From Bacillota bacterium (GTDB lineage: Bacteria > Bacillota > Bacilli > Paenibacillales > Paenibacillaceae), in contig JAEWAQ010000048.1 of assembly GCA_023391635.1 (NCBI GenBank), positions 136,903 through 200,902 of the forward strand: DNA of 64,000 nt. Direction: 5' to 3'. The translations under genes and the position numbers were made by a program. Every line of letters starts with the position of its first letter. The stretch's first letter is position 1. This document shows, in pieces, positions 41,513 to 51,063 of the stretch. The notes under the pieces were generated by a model that saw only the letters and a program-made list of their open reading frames with translations, made no database searches and was not told the origin of the DNA.

Positions 41513-43152
41513 ATACCTCCGAACCGCCAGTCTATACAGGAACAGGTACAGGATTAACCGGTGATTATTATAACAGTTCGGATTTGACGGACTTTGCATT
41601 AACACGTCAAGATCCAAACATTGATTTCGCTTGGGGAGCAGGTTCGCCAGATCCATCCATGGGCGCCGATTACTTCTCTGTAAGATGGACGGGAAAGATA
41701 CAACCTATGTTCAATGAATCGTATACTTTCACAATGGAACAGTCAGATGGGGCAAGAATATGGGTGAACGGCGTTTTGATACTCGATGAATGGGAGTACG
41801 GGATTGGATCCAGAATCAGTGCTGCCATCGAATTGATTGCTGGAGAACTCTACGATATTAAAGTCGAATTTTGCGTATATGGGACCGGAGCGACTGCGAT
41901 TCTTAAGTGGACCAGTCCAAGTCAGGTGATGGATGTTGTTCCGCAGCAACAATTATATGTTAACGAACCCAACGAACCGAACACTCCGACTACATTTGCC
42001 GCCTCAACCGATTTTTCTTCGGTTCAAGGTCACAACCAATGGTACTACCAATATTGGAACGGTTCTTCGTACGTTGATATGACATGGCGCGGGACAACCT
42101 ATTGGCAAGGCGAGCGGGAATTTTGCAGGCTCACGAATATCAAACACCACCCGGATTACGATTGCGATTCGGCCAGGAAATGGGTTGCGCCAATAGACGG
42201 TACGATCCATATAACGGGAAAGGTTGCCAAATTCGATACGATCGGCGGAGATGGGGTCAATGCGAAAGTAATGAAGAACGATTCCCAGATTTGGCCGGGG
42301 ACAGGTTGGAGATATATCGCCTATAACGATGATGTCGGTGAAAATCTTGACCTTACGACGTCCGTTCAGGCAGGAGATGCCATATACTTCATCGTCAATC
42401 AGATCACGATTGCAACCAACGATTCTACTTTGTGGGATCCGACGATTTCATATGTTGAAGAACAAGTGGATGATGAGGCTCCTTCTGCACCAACCGATTT
42501 ATATGTAGGTTCAAGGACCATTGACTCCGCAATAATAAATTGGACTGCTTCAACAGACAATGTTGGAGTGTCAGAATACGAAATCTATAATGACACATCA
42601 TTACTTGGGACAGTTGATGGAAACTCGACCACGTTTACGATAATAGGAATGACAGCTAACACTACGTATAATTTGACAGTTAAGGCGAGGGATGAAGCGG
42701 GCAATACCTCTATTTCAAGCAACTCGGTGATTATATTCATGGATACTGAAGCTCCGACAGCACCGACTAATTTAGAAGCAATAATATTATCGAATAATTC
42801 AGTCAAACTAACATGGTCGGCGTCTACAGACAATATAGCTGTAACGGAATACGAGATCATTAATGGTTCTGCGCCAATAGGATCAGTAGATGAAAGCGCG
42901 ACAACCTTTACAGTAACGGGAATAGCAGCAAATACACTTTACAGTTTTGCTGTAAGAGCCAAAGATGTAGACGGAAATACATCTGCAAGCAGCAATATAG
43001 TTAATATAAATTTAATTGTAAAAAGGAAGCTTAAGTATAACTATGATCAATCGGGAAGATTGCAGACAATATCAGACGATGAAACAAATGAAGTTTTACA
43101 AACTTTTATTCACGACCACAATGGTAATATATTGAAGATTGATATCGAATAA
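41422..43152 (+). CDS. PA14 / fibronectin III / YD-repeat protein, 3' part of a frameshifted gene
   Basis: The open frame holds a second PA14 domain (from about 41530), an Asn/Pro linker, a beta-rich domain (about 42010-42460; WYYQYWNGSSYVDM), two fibronectin type III-like repeats (APSAPTDLYV... and APTAPTNLEA..., each with WTAS/WSASTDN and AGNTS/DGNTS) and a C-terminal YD-repeat-like tail (YNYDQSGRLQTI, HDHNGNILKI). The start at 41422 has no binding site and overlaps the upstream frame, so expression depends on a frameshift or the gene is broken. The YD tail and the Rhs gene 246 bp downstream suggest a shared origin or function at the cell surface. Confidence 0.65.
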   Translation: MRIWDWSNSYSSMVEPKSAKASRTASQLFIDTSEPPVYTGTGTGLTGDYYNSSDLTDFALTRQDPNIDFAWGAGSPDPSMGADYFSVRWTGKIQPMFNESYTFTMEQSDGARIWVNGVLILDEWEYGIGSRISAAIELIAGELYDIKVEFCVYGTGATAILKWTSPSQVMDVVPQQQLYVNEPNEPNTPTTFAASTDFSSVQGHNQWYYQYWNGSSYVDMTWRGTTYWQGEREFCRLTNIKHHPDYDCDSARKWVAPIDGTIHITGKVAKFDTIGGDGVNAKVMKNDSQIWPGTGWRYIAYNDDVGENLDLTTSVQAGDAIYFIVNQITIATNDSTLWDPTISYVEEQVDDEAPSAPTDLYVGSRTIDSAIINWTASTDNVGVSEYEIYNDTSLLGTVDGNSTTFTIIGMTANTTYNLTVKARDEAGNTSISSNSVIIFMDTEAPTAPTNLEAIILSNNSVKLTWSASTDNIAVTEYEIINGSAPIGSVDESATTFTVTGIAANTLYSFAVRAKDVDGNTSASSNIVNINLIVKRKLKYNYDQSGRLQTISDDETNEVLQTFIHDHNGNILKIDIE

Positions 43153-43330
43153 AGTCAGGAAAGCGCTGGCACTTAATCGCATTGTGGAGTTCGCACTCAG
43201 TTATTTGCAGAGCTATTTGAATAGAACTAAATCTGTATCAATTCCGTGTGGTTGATGAATAGGATCAGAAGATTCACTATGCATCGGTAGAGTACTGAAT
43301 CGGATTCATGTATTGTTGCTTCAATTTTAA

Positions 43331-43360
43331 TTGAGAACACAGAAAGTGGACGAATAGTAT
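43331..43360 (+). promoter_or_regulatory. Possible promoter of the Rhs gene
   Basis: TTGAGA (43331-43336), 18-bp spacer, TAGTAT (43355-43360), 38 bp before the start codon. Confidence 0.45.
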
Positions 43361-43398
43361 TTCAATTCTATACAGGAAAAAGGAGAGGAGAGTTCTCA

Positions 43399-46300
43399 TT
43401 GAGGGCGAAAAAGAAATGGAAAATCATAGTGCTTACTCTAATTACAGCGTTAATCTTTGAATTGGTGCCAAACTACGGAACGAATGCAGTGTCGGCAGCC
43501 GAAATTGTAAGCAATCAAACGAGCATTCAGGATATAGTAGACAGATTTTCAACAACAGGCGAATTCGTACAACAGCAATTGGATGCTGGATATACGCTGG
43601 ATCGCATCTATGCAGCTTTCCTGATAGCCAGAATCGAAAGTATTACTTACGAAGCTGCTTTAGCAGAAGTAGCGCCTTCAGAAATCAACGAGTCAAATGA
43701 TGCTGTTTCGCAAGTGACAGATTCCCTAGCAGATAATTTGCTGAGAGATGTTGTCCTTAAAAGTATGGATGAAGATATGGAGGCCGTTGATGGCGAGTCG
43801 GGGCTATCCGGGAAATGGCCGCAACAGCAGAACAGTTTGCTGAATGGTGAAGATCCGGGGCTGGAAGTGCCGCCTGTCTATGACCATGCTGCCATGAATC
43901 AAGCTCCTTATTCAATCGGATCAGCCGGGGAGTCGGTTTCAGGCTTAACCGGAGGGCTTTCCTTGACGAACACAGACATGACGTTGCCCGGTCGCAATGG
44001 TTTGTCATTTTCCTTGATTCGAAAGTACGATACGAACGCCGCGCAATTTTACGACATGTCTTATGATTCCAGTACGTATCCTATTTACGGTTATCAGTTG
44101 GATATCAACCTGACACGAAAGCCGTTGTCTCTGCAATATAGTGTGAAGTTTGAAGAGTTGAAATACGTTGAGGAGGATTTTAATCGTGACGGTATTTCCG
44201 ATAATTCGGTGTCTCTGGGCACGAGTGTAAAAACATATGGTACTTATGCTTCAGAATCGATGGCTCAGCAGAATCTCAACATCGTCTATACCACGCCGAC
44301 TGAGTACATGTCAGTAAGTGATTATCGAACTAGCAACACGAATAGTTTTTCTTCAACCATATATTATAGCTCAGGCGGATTCGTCGGCAACTTGTCCCAG
44401 TCGGGCTCATCTTATGTTTACTCAGGTTCGTATACGCCTGCCGATTCCAAAACGGCAACTGGTACCTGTACGAATATGCTGCCTGGTCGTTATGACGTCA
44501 ATGGCCAATGGCAACAAACAGGGAACTACACGAACACCTGCAATTCTTCAATGCCGTACAATAGTGGTGGGTATTCGGGGACATTGAACAGAACAACGAC
44601 CGATACGGTTAGAGATTGTTCTTCACCGGGCCAGGCTTATGTGAACTGCACCAAAGAGTGGAGAGCAAATTATTCCGGTACGGTCACAAAACCGGCCTCT
44701 GATACGCGCATTTGGCGGCAAAATTATAGTGGGACAGTAGTCAAACTGGGGACGACCGGTTCGTATAAATGTGATTCATGGGTAAACGATTCATACGCAA
44801 ATTGGAGATATTGTTATACGGTTTCTACTGTACGCAGATCGCCTTGGATAGAATCCGTTGAAGTAGAAGGGGCGCCAAGCAGCACGAGGAAACGCATCCC
44901 GTTCGCAACTTATTCAGAAGCCGTTGCAATGCAGAATAGTATTGTCAATATAGCAGCAGATATAAAAATTGGCACTGATGGGATATATAATTACTACACC
45001 GTCAGTACCCCTAATCCGTCAATCAGCAGTAGCGGTGAGGTAGTTGGCGAAGGAGTCACTTACTATAACACTACGACGACGCCATGGGAGGAACAGATAT
45101 TTCCTCTTGGCAAGGGATGGTCATGGGACCTGCCCTATATCGAAACGAATAGCGGGAAGAAGTACGTGCATCTGGCCGGTGGCGGCAGCTACGAGATAAG
45201 TGGCACTGCTTTGAAAGGCTATGAATGGGAAGGGTTGAGCCTGGTAACGGACACCACGGTTACGGTTAATGGCGAACCCTCGAACTATGCGCTTGTTCCA
45301 GTCGACGGCACATGGAAGCAATACTTCACTGCGGATGGGCGTCTCTTGCAAATATCAGACGCTTACAATAATAATAATACGATTCAATTCAGCTATACCG
45401 CGAATGCGGCGTATGGCAATCGCAAGCTATTGAGTCAAGTTAAAGATGCAATCAACAATACAATTCAGATTGCCTATTCCGCAACGGCAGTAACCCTGAC
45501 CAAGGGAACGCAGGTTGTCACGTATGCCAAGCGCAAGGAGCAAGGCAAGGAATTGCTCGAATCGGTTACGGATGCCGAAGGCAGGAAAACCACGTATTCT
45601 TACGAATTGAAAGACGCCAAATTCAACTTGATGTCGTACGAACCGTCGCGCGCCATTTCCAATCCGTATGCGCTGCTGACGAAAGTTCAACATCCGACCG
45701 GCGCTTCAACGATCTATACTTATGGGCCGCAATCGGTGCAACGGTATATCGGCACCAGCTCGGTCAACCAAGCCTATCGGTTGTTTTCGCGCAAGGACGA
45801 AGTTCAATTAAGCAATGGCGGTACCAACACCTCCAACATGCGAACGATGAGCTACAACAATACCGACTTCGGTTCATCGTATAACCAGGATATTACGGTA
45901 TCAACCACCATCAACGACGGGCTGGTTCAGACCACGTATACGTACAAGAAGGACTATATCGATAATAATACGCCCGCTCGGTTCTACCTGGAGCAGACGG
46001 TGGACCAGGCATCCGGCGCGACCCGAACAACTGCCTATGCGTATGCCAAGAAAGTCGGCACTCGTAGTTATTTTGCAGCGGCGCCCACGACGGTTACCCA
46101 CAGCGACAATCTGACGCAGGACGTGTTAACGACCATCAGCACGTATGATGATTATGGCAACGTGTTACAGGAAACAGATGCTAAGGGAGTCACCACGATA
46201 TACACGTATGATTCAACCAAGCATTTACTTCAAACTAGCCTGAAGCCGTCAACTTCTACAGCCTCAGTTTATACGATATATACTCGCAATGCGCAGGGCG

Positions 46301-49245
46301 ACATTACGCAGGTAATCGGCCGAAAGAACAATGCGTCCGGTGAAATTTTGCAACAAATCGATTATGGAAATATTGATATCTACGGGAATGTTCGTACTAT
46401 CACGACGAAGAATGGATCGAAGAACATTGTCACCACGCTTGCGTACGCAAGTACGTACGATCAGGCGTTTGTGACCAGCCAAGCGATCTCGGTCAGCGAT
46501 GCGGACGGGATCGCAATAACCGTCACTCAGCAGGAAGAATATGACAGATCAACTGGCTTGATGACGGCATGGGTGGATGGAGAGGCCCATCGAACAGAAT
46601 ATGTGTACGACAAGCTTGGACGCATCAAAGTTGTTAAGCACCCAGGTGACACCACTTTCAGCGTGGACTACGACGATACGAACAATACGATCACAACAAC
46701 GAATGAGGTTGGGTATCGGACGAAAACAAGCTGGAATGCCTTGGGATACAAAGTAGAAGAAGGGTTGTACGACGCCGACGGCTATGCGAAGAAAGCTAAA
46801 TATGATTATGATGCTTATGGAAGAATGCTCTGGAGCGAGGATGCCAAAGGAAATCAAACGATGATGCACTATGACAATTGGAGTCGTCTGACCCAGACCG
46901 ATCAGCCGAACCCATTGAATCAAGCTGGCTCAGTCGTGTCGACCATTGCGTATGACGATGCATTGCGCCAGGTAACGAAGACGGATGCGGAAGGGTATGC
47001 TCTGATCGAGACGTTCGACAAATATGAGAGAATTGTGAAGAAAGAGGAACGTGCAACCGCAGCAAGCAGCATCAAGCCGCTCGAAAGTTATGTTTACAAT
47101 CCGGTCAGTGGCCAACTGGCCGAAGTTCGGGATGCGAAGCAGAAGCCCACGACCTTTGATTACAATATACTGGGGCGGTTGGTTTCTGTCACCAATGCCA
47201 ATAGCGAAATTACACAATATCAGTATGATATGGTTGGTAATCTGGTAAATATTACATTTGCGGATGGGAGCATTAAGCAGAAGGAATATGATGATCTCGG
47301 CCGGGTGATACGATCGATTGACGAACAAAACCGAGCGGAGAAATGGTTCTATGACGGCAATAATAACTTGGTTCGTCGAGAGGATCGCAATGGAGCAATA
47401 ACAATATATGAATACAATGACCGTAATTGGCTGAAAACGCGTACGAGTGACGACGAGACGGTTAGCTTTACGTATGATGACTTGGGCCAGCGACTGACTA
47501 TGACGGATGGAACGGGCACGACCGCGTATCACTACGATGATTACACCGGGCAACTGGATACGCTCACCTATCCCGATCAGCACACATTAGCCTATAAGTA
47601 CTATGAGAATGGCTTTCGTAAGGAGATGACAGGCCCTTTCGGATATAAGACATATTACGGGTATGACCGCCTGAACAGGTTGGCGGTGGTAAGTGATAGT
47701 CCGCTAGATTCTTCGGTTACGCCAACAGCAGCATACATGTACTATGACAACGGGTTGCTTGAACGAACAGAGACTGCGAACGGTATAAGACATGACAACA
47801 TATTTGACGGTTTGAGCCTGGTCGATGTGAAGCATGTGCAGGATGGCGATGCGCTGAATCATTACCGTTATGGTTACGATGCCAATGCTAACCTTACAAG
47901 CCGGACGGAGAACGAAGTAACAAACGAGTTCATATATGATGATTTGAATCGGATTGCAACCTCAACAATCGGCAATGAAACATACACGTATGACAACCGG
48001 GGCAACCGCCTGACGTTGCAATCGGAGCAGATGGTAGAGCCGCTGATAATGGAGTATACGTATGACGATCAAAACCGATTGATTGAAGCGCAGAATGGTG
48101 CCGCAGCAACAGTACATTATCGGTACAATGGTGACGGATTGTTGGTCGAGCGAACGGAGAATGGGACAACGGCGCGTTACTACTACGATGGCGATCATAT
48201 TATAGCCGAAGCAACGCTCGTAGATGGTGTGCCGCAGTTTAAGGCCCGTTACATTCGCGGCAACAAGTTGGAGGCGATCGAATACTCGGATGAAACGACA
48301 GCGTACGCTTTGTACAACGGGCATGGCGATCTGGTGGAACTGCGCGACTCGCAGGGCGGCCCGCTGAATGCGTACGAGTATGATATTTGGGGCAATATTG
48401 TCTCGGAGCAGGAACAAGTGCATAACCCGTTCCGATATTCCGGCGAACTGTGGGATGATACTACGCAGCTTCAATATCTTCGCGCCAGATGGTATGATCC
48501 TTCTGTAGGAAGGTTTATCAATGAGGATAGCTTCGAAGGACAAATTAATAATCCGTTATCGCTGAACCTGTACGCCTATGTGCAGAATAATCCGCTAACT
48601 CATGTTGATCCTACTGGACATATGGCAGCTAATGCGTTAAACAGCATTGCTGCTGCATATTCAATTTTCGGGAATAATCAAACATCAGCCCAAGTTTCAA
48701 AAGCTGTTATTTTAGCGAATGGATGGAATTTCTATACTGCATTACATGAAATCGCTCAAGTGAATATTTATAGAGCATTAGTAGAAAGGGGTTACGCCCC
48801 GATTCTTGAACAGAAAATAAAGTCCAATGAAAACACACTATTGGGACTTGGGCCCAAAAAGACCTATGAAGCTGACGTTGTAGCAAATGGTCTATTATGG
48901 GAAGTGAAGCCACTAGGCGGTGCCTCTCCCAAAAAACAAATTGAGAAGTACACAGAACTTGGTGGGTATGTTGCTGCGCCAACAGGTACACTTGAGTCAA
49001 TAAAAGGTATTTACATCGTAAGTGGCATCTACATGAAAATTGATTTTCCAAAGGCAGGAGAGGCAAGATATTCATTTTATAAACGGGAAACAGACCCGAA
49101 TGGGAATTATGTTGAGTCTGCAATAAGCACAAAAGAAGTGAAGAATAAACTCTTTGATCAAAAGTATACAAAGGAATTTTTTATTTTTCCAATGATACCG
49201 GTACCTGGTTTGATTCCTGGCGGCATTCCTGCGTTAGCTTTTTAA
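43399..49245 (+). CDS. Secreted Rhs/YD-repeat protein with nuclease-like C-terminal toxin
   Basis: A 1948-residue polymorphic toxin candidate. TTG 43399 follows AGGAGAGGAGAG. It has a signal peptide (cut near AVSAA, about residue 34), an N-terminal region with Cys-containing NYSGTV-type repeats (about 325-460), long YD repeats (about 640-1690) forming the Rhs shell, and the core end signature ARWYDPSVGRF...NNPLTHVDPTG (DPTG at 1737-1740). The last 206 residues are unrelated to the shell and AT-richer in DNA; they contain YEADVVANGLLWEVKP with Asp1826, Glu1835 and Lys1837, a D-x8-ExK pattern of PD-(D/E)XK nucleases (Tox-REase-like). An immunity candidate follows 68 bp later. Function is inferred from family architecture. 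Confidence 0.85.
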   Translation: MRAKKKWKIIVLTLITALIFELVPNYGTNAVSAAEIVSNQTSIQDIVDRFSTTGEFVQQQLDAGYTLDRIYAAFLIARIESITYEAALAEVAPSEINESNDAVSQVTDSLADNLLRDVVLKSMDEDMEAVDGESGLSGKWPQQQNSLLNGEDPGLEVPPVYDHAAMNQAPYSIGSAGESVSGLTGGLSLTNTDMTLPGRNGLSFSLIRKYDTNAAQFYDMSYDSSTYPIYGYQLDINLTRKPLSLQYSVKFEELKYVEEDFNRDGISDNSVSLGTSVKTYGTYASESMAQQNLNIVYTTPTEYMSVSDYRTSNTNSFSSTIYYSSGGFVGNLSQSGSSYVYSGSYTPADSKTATGTCTNMLPGRYDVNGQWQQTGNYTNTCNSSMPYNSGGYSGTLNRTTTDTVRDCSSPGQAYVNCTKEWRANYSGTVTKPASDTRIWRQNYSGTVVKLGTTGSYKCDSWVNDSYANWRYCYTVSTVRRSPWIESVEVEGAPSSTRKRIPFATYSEAVAMQNSIVNIAADIKIGTDGIYNYYTVSTPNPSISSSGEVVGEGVTYYNTTTTPWEEQIFPLGKGWSWDLPYIETNSGKKYVHLAGGGSYEISGTALKGYEWEGLSLVTDTTVTVNGEPSNYALVPVDGTWKQYFTADGRLLQISDAYNNNNTIQFSYTANAAYGNRKLLSQVKDAINNTIQIAYSATAVTLTKGTQVVTYAKRKEQGKELLESVTDAEGRKTTYSYELKDAKFNLMSYEPSRAISNPYALLTKVQHPTGASTIYTYGPQSVQRYIGTSSVNQAYRLFSRKDEVQLSNGGTNTSNMRTMSYNNTDFGSSYNQDITVSTTINDGLVQTTYTYKKDYIDNNTPARFYLEQTVDQASGATRTTAYAYAKKVGTRSYFAAAPTTVTHSDNLTQDVLTTISTYDDYGNVLQETDAKGVTTIYTYDSTKHLLQTSLKPSTSTASVYTIYTRNAQGDITQVIGRKNNASGEILQQIDYGNIDIYGNVRTITTKNGSKNIVTTLAYASTYDQAFVTSQAISVSDADGIAITVTQQEEYDRSTGLMTAWVDGEAHRTEYVYDKLGRIKVVKHPGDTTFSVDYDDTNNTITTTNEVGYRTKTSWNALGYKVEEGLYDADGYAKKAKYDYDAYGRMLWSEDAKGNQTMMHYDNWSRLTQTDQPNPLNQAGSVVSTIAYDDALRQVTKTDAEGYALIETFDKYERIVKKEERATAASSIKPLESYVYNPVSGQLAEVRDAKQKPTTFDYNILGRLVSVTNANSEITQYQYDMVGNLVNITFADGSIKQKEYDDLGRVIRSIDEQNRAEKWFYDGNNNLVRREDRNGAITIYEYNDRNWLKTRTSDDETVSFTYDDLGQRLTMTDGTGTTAYHYDDYTGQLDTLTYPDQHTLAYKYYENGFRKEMTGPFGYKTYYGYDRLNRLAVVSDSPLDSSVTPTAAYMYYDNGLLERTETANGIRHDNIFDGLSLVDVKHVQDGDALNHYRYGYDANANLTSRTENEVTNEFIYDDLNRIATSTIGNETYTYDNRGNRLTLQSEQMVEPLIMEYTYDDQNRLIEAQNGAAATVHYRYNGDGLLVERTENGTTARYYYDGDHIIAEATLVDGVPQFKARYIRGNKLEAIEYSDETTAYALYNGHGDLVELRDSQGGPLNAYEYDIWGNIVSEQEQVHNPFRYSGELWDDTTQLQYLRARWYDPSVGRFINEDSFEGQINNPLSLNLYAYVQNNPLTHVDPTGHMAANALNSIAAAYSIFGNNQTSAQVSKAVILANGWNFYTALHEIAQVNIYRALVERGYAPILEQKIKSNENTLLGLGPKKTYEADVVANGLLWEVKPLGGASPKKQIEKYTELGGYVAAPTGTLESIKGIYIVSGIYMKIDFPKAGEARYSFYKRETDPNGNYVESAISTKEVKNKLFDQKYTKEFFIFPMIPVPGLIPGGIPALAF

Positions 49246-49260
49246 TCTCTGATAGATTAA

Positions 49261-49284
49261 CTCCCCGCAGCTTACTGCGGGGAG
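49261..49284 (+). terminator. Perfect 10-bp hairpin between toxin and candidate immunity gene
   Basis: CTCCCCGCAG / CTGCGGGGAG around CTTA. Without a T-run it is likely a processing, stability or partial-termination element. Confidence 0.5.
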
Positions 49285-49313
49285 AACTTATTGATATTGG
49301 GGGATGAATTGCT

Positions 49314-50408
49314 ATGAATACTTCGTTACCATCCAATGTGAATTGGTCAAAGCAATTGCCGTTTAATGGGTTGAAAAAGATTAATAAAATCGATTGGAAG
49401 TTTACCCGAAACAATATTATTTCAACATCAAGCCCTATTTTTGACAATGAAAGCAATCTTATATTTGGGGCAAATAATGGAGAAATATTTTCGATTAATA
49501 AGTTTGGAGAAATGAATTGGTGTACAAATATTGGGGAAGGTCGGATATCAAGTCCATCGATGGATCCCGAAGGTAATATATTATTGGTTGCAAATAGAGG
49601 AAATCAGACTTACATAATAAAAATTAATTCCAAAGGTGATAAACTATGGGATAATCAATTCGCTAGTGAAATACACTTTGAACCTATCGTCGATCAGGAA
49701 GGCGACGCGTTTGTCGCGACTAGGAGTGAGCTAATAAAGGTCGATCGCAATGGTCATCTCATCTGGAATTTCCCTTGTCGCAATATTAGTTCTAACCCTA
49801 TTTACGACAAATACGGCAATGTTTATTTCTCTGCCAGAGAAGAACCAGGTGTTTTGATTTCTTTGACCAATGAAGGAGAGATTCGTTGGAAAAAAGAATT
49901 CGGTAAATGTTATCTTGAGTATGAGCCGATTATGGATGCTTCAGGAAATATATATTTTATCGCCAGTGAGCTAAATCTGCATTCGTTATACTCTATAGAT
50001 TTTTATGGAAATATTAATTGGAAGTATTCGCCTACTGATCGGGGAATCATTAGTTCACCAGCTTTAAGCCATGATGGTGTGTTGGTTATGGGTACAACGT
50101 ATTTTGGAGTTATAGCGATAAACACATTCGGACAAGTGCTTTGGGAAACAAATATCGGTCATATTACTCAGAATACTCCAGTATTAGATGTAAGAAATTA
50201 TGTTTACCTGCATACTCAAGTTAAGAAACGTAACTATATTTCTTATATCTGGTGCCTAAGCAATAAAGGTCAACCTCTTTGGAATCATGAATTTAAAGGG
50301 GCGATGGAGTGGTTTCATTTTAATCAAGAAAATGGTTTGCTGATCAAGACCGTAGACCCAGACAAGTTGTCTATTGAAATAGCGGCATATAATATTGAGC
50401 TTGTTTAA
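49314..50408 (+). CDS. PQQ-like beta-propeller protein, candidate Rhs immunity protein
   Basis: A 364-residue cytoplasmic protein; no signal peptide. It is built of seven to eight repeats of about 40 residues with a recurring pattern of Asp-x-x-Gly-Asn-x-Ile/Tyr-x-x-x then Gly-x-x-x-Trp (for example DPEGNILLVA, DQEGDAFVA, DKYGNVYFSA, DASGNIYFIA; KLWDNQF, HLIWNFP, EIRWKKEF, QVLWETN), a PQQ-like/quinoprotein propeller. Low GC and its place directly after the toxin-bearing Rhs end argue for an immunity role by binding the toxin. This is inference: other cytoplasmic propellers have unrelated jobs. Start ATG 49314 follows GGGGGAT. Confidence 0.68.
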   Translation: MNTSLPSNVNWSKQLPFNGLKKINKIDWKFTRNNIISTSSPIFDNESNLIFGANNGEIFSINKFGEMNWCTNIGEGRISSPSMDPEGNILLVANRGNQTYIIKINSKGDKLWDNQFASEIHFEPIVDQEGDAFVATRSELIKVDRNGHLIWNFPCRNISSNPIYDKYGNVYFSAREEPGVLISLTNEGEIRWKKEFGKCYLEYEPIMDASGNIYFIASELNLHSLYSIDFYGNINWKYSPTDRGIISSPALSHDGVLVMGTTYFGVIAINTFGQVLWETNIGHITQNTPVLDVRNYVYLHTQVKKRNYISYIWCLSNKGQPLWNHEFKGAMEWFHFNQENGLLIKTVDPDKLSIEIAAYNIELV

Positions 50409-50427
50409 ATTCAATGATATTATTAGT

Positions 50428-50463
50428 CGCCACATGCGAGTATAACAACTCCATGTGGTTTTC
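50428..50463 (+). terminator. Terminator, copy 1 of a 36-bp repeat
   Basis: CCACATG / CATGTGG stem with inner GAGT/ACTC and TTTTC tail, 20 bp after the beta-propeller gene. It matches 51321-51356 at 33 of 36 positions, all three differences being transitions. Confidence 0.75.
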
Positions 50464-50637
50464 GTATTATCAGGTCAACCAGAAATTCGATCGACCTCGT
50501 AAAAGAAACTGTTCTCCTACTACATCCAATGACCATGTTTGAGCTGGTTGAGGGATCGACCTCGCATCACAAGCGAAGCTGTGAGATTGGAACCATCGTG
50601 GGAGTGCCGGTGAATTTGTCATCAGAAGGAGAGGGAT
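50464..50637 (+). other. IS110-type left-end non-coding region (remnant)
   Basis: About 170 bp before the transposase fragment. The part near 50578-50612 (GTGAGATTGGAACCATCGTG) resembles the conserved leader that precedes IS110-family transposase genes. In IS110-group elements this region encodes the bridge RNA, so a decayed copy may lie here. GATCGACCTCG occurs twice (50489-50499 and 50553-50563). Confidence 0.4.
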
Positions 50638-50932
50638 ATGGATTCGGTTATTGGCTTAGATGTAGCGAAAGGGAAGAGTGTTATTCAAGTGTTTTTGAAG
50701 CGAAATGACGCTAACGGAAACCGGAAACTATTAGACATACCGAAGAGGGATTCAGGCGTCTTGGCAAAGTCATTCAAGAGCTTCGAGAACGAACAGGAGA
50801 AGAACTCATTGTCGTCCTAGAAGCAACGGATCATTATCATCGTATGGTAGTAGCCTTCCTGTCTGATATGGGCGATTAGTCAACTGGTCAATCAGCGTCG
50901 TTGGGTGGCCAGAAATAAGTCCGGACTGGATT
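50638..50932 (+). pseudogene. IS110-family transposase fragment, frameshifted
   Basis: The first frame (50638-50820) begins with MDSVIGLDVAKGKSVIQVF, the N-terminal DEDD-type motif of IS110 transposases. From about 50775 the homologous reading continues in another frame (ELRERTGEELIVVLEATDHY, then MVVAFLSDMGD, stop 50879), and again in a third (ISQLVNQRRW, stop about 50932). The rest of the roughly 400-residue enzyme is missing. It is a dead remnant next to the toxin island. Confidence 0.75.
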
Positions 50933-50950
50933 GATACTAGAGGTACTTCA

Positions 50951-51046
50951 ATGACATCTGAGCAAGTAACTCAAATTATGAATAGAGCTGCCGGATCATA
51001 CAAAGATAAGGTACTGCCTGGAAAAGTAGAAATTTGGATAAGGTAA
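50951..51046 (+). pseudogene. Orphan toxin-like C-terminal tail
   Basis: A 31-codon frame (MTSEQVTQIMNRAAGSYKDK, then VLPGKVEIWIR) directly before the small Cys-rich gene, without its own ribosome binding site. It looks like the end of a larger protein cut by the IS110 event. Because Rhs toxin tails sit directly before immunity genes, it may be the stump of a second toxin. Family not identified. Confidence 0.4.
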
Positions 51047-51063
51047 AAAAGGAGTTGTCTTCA

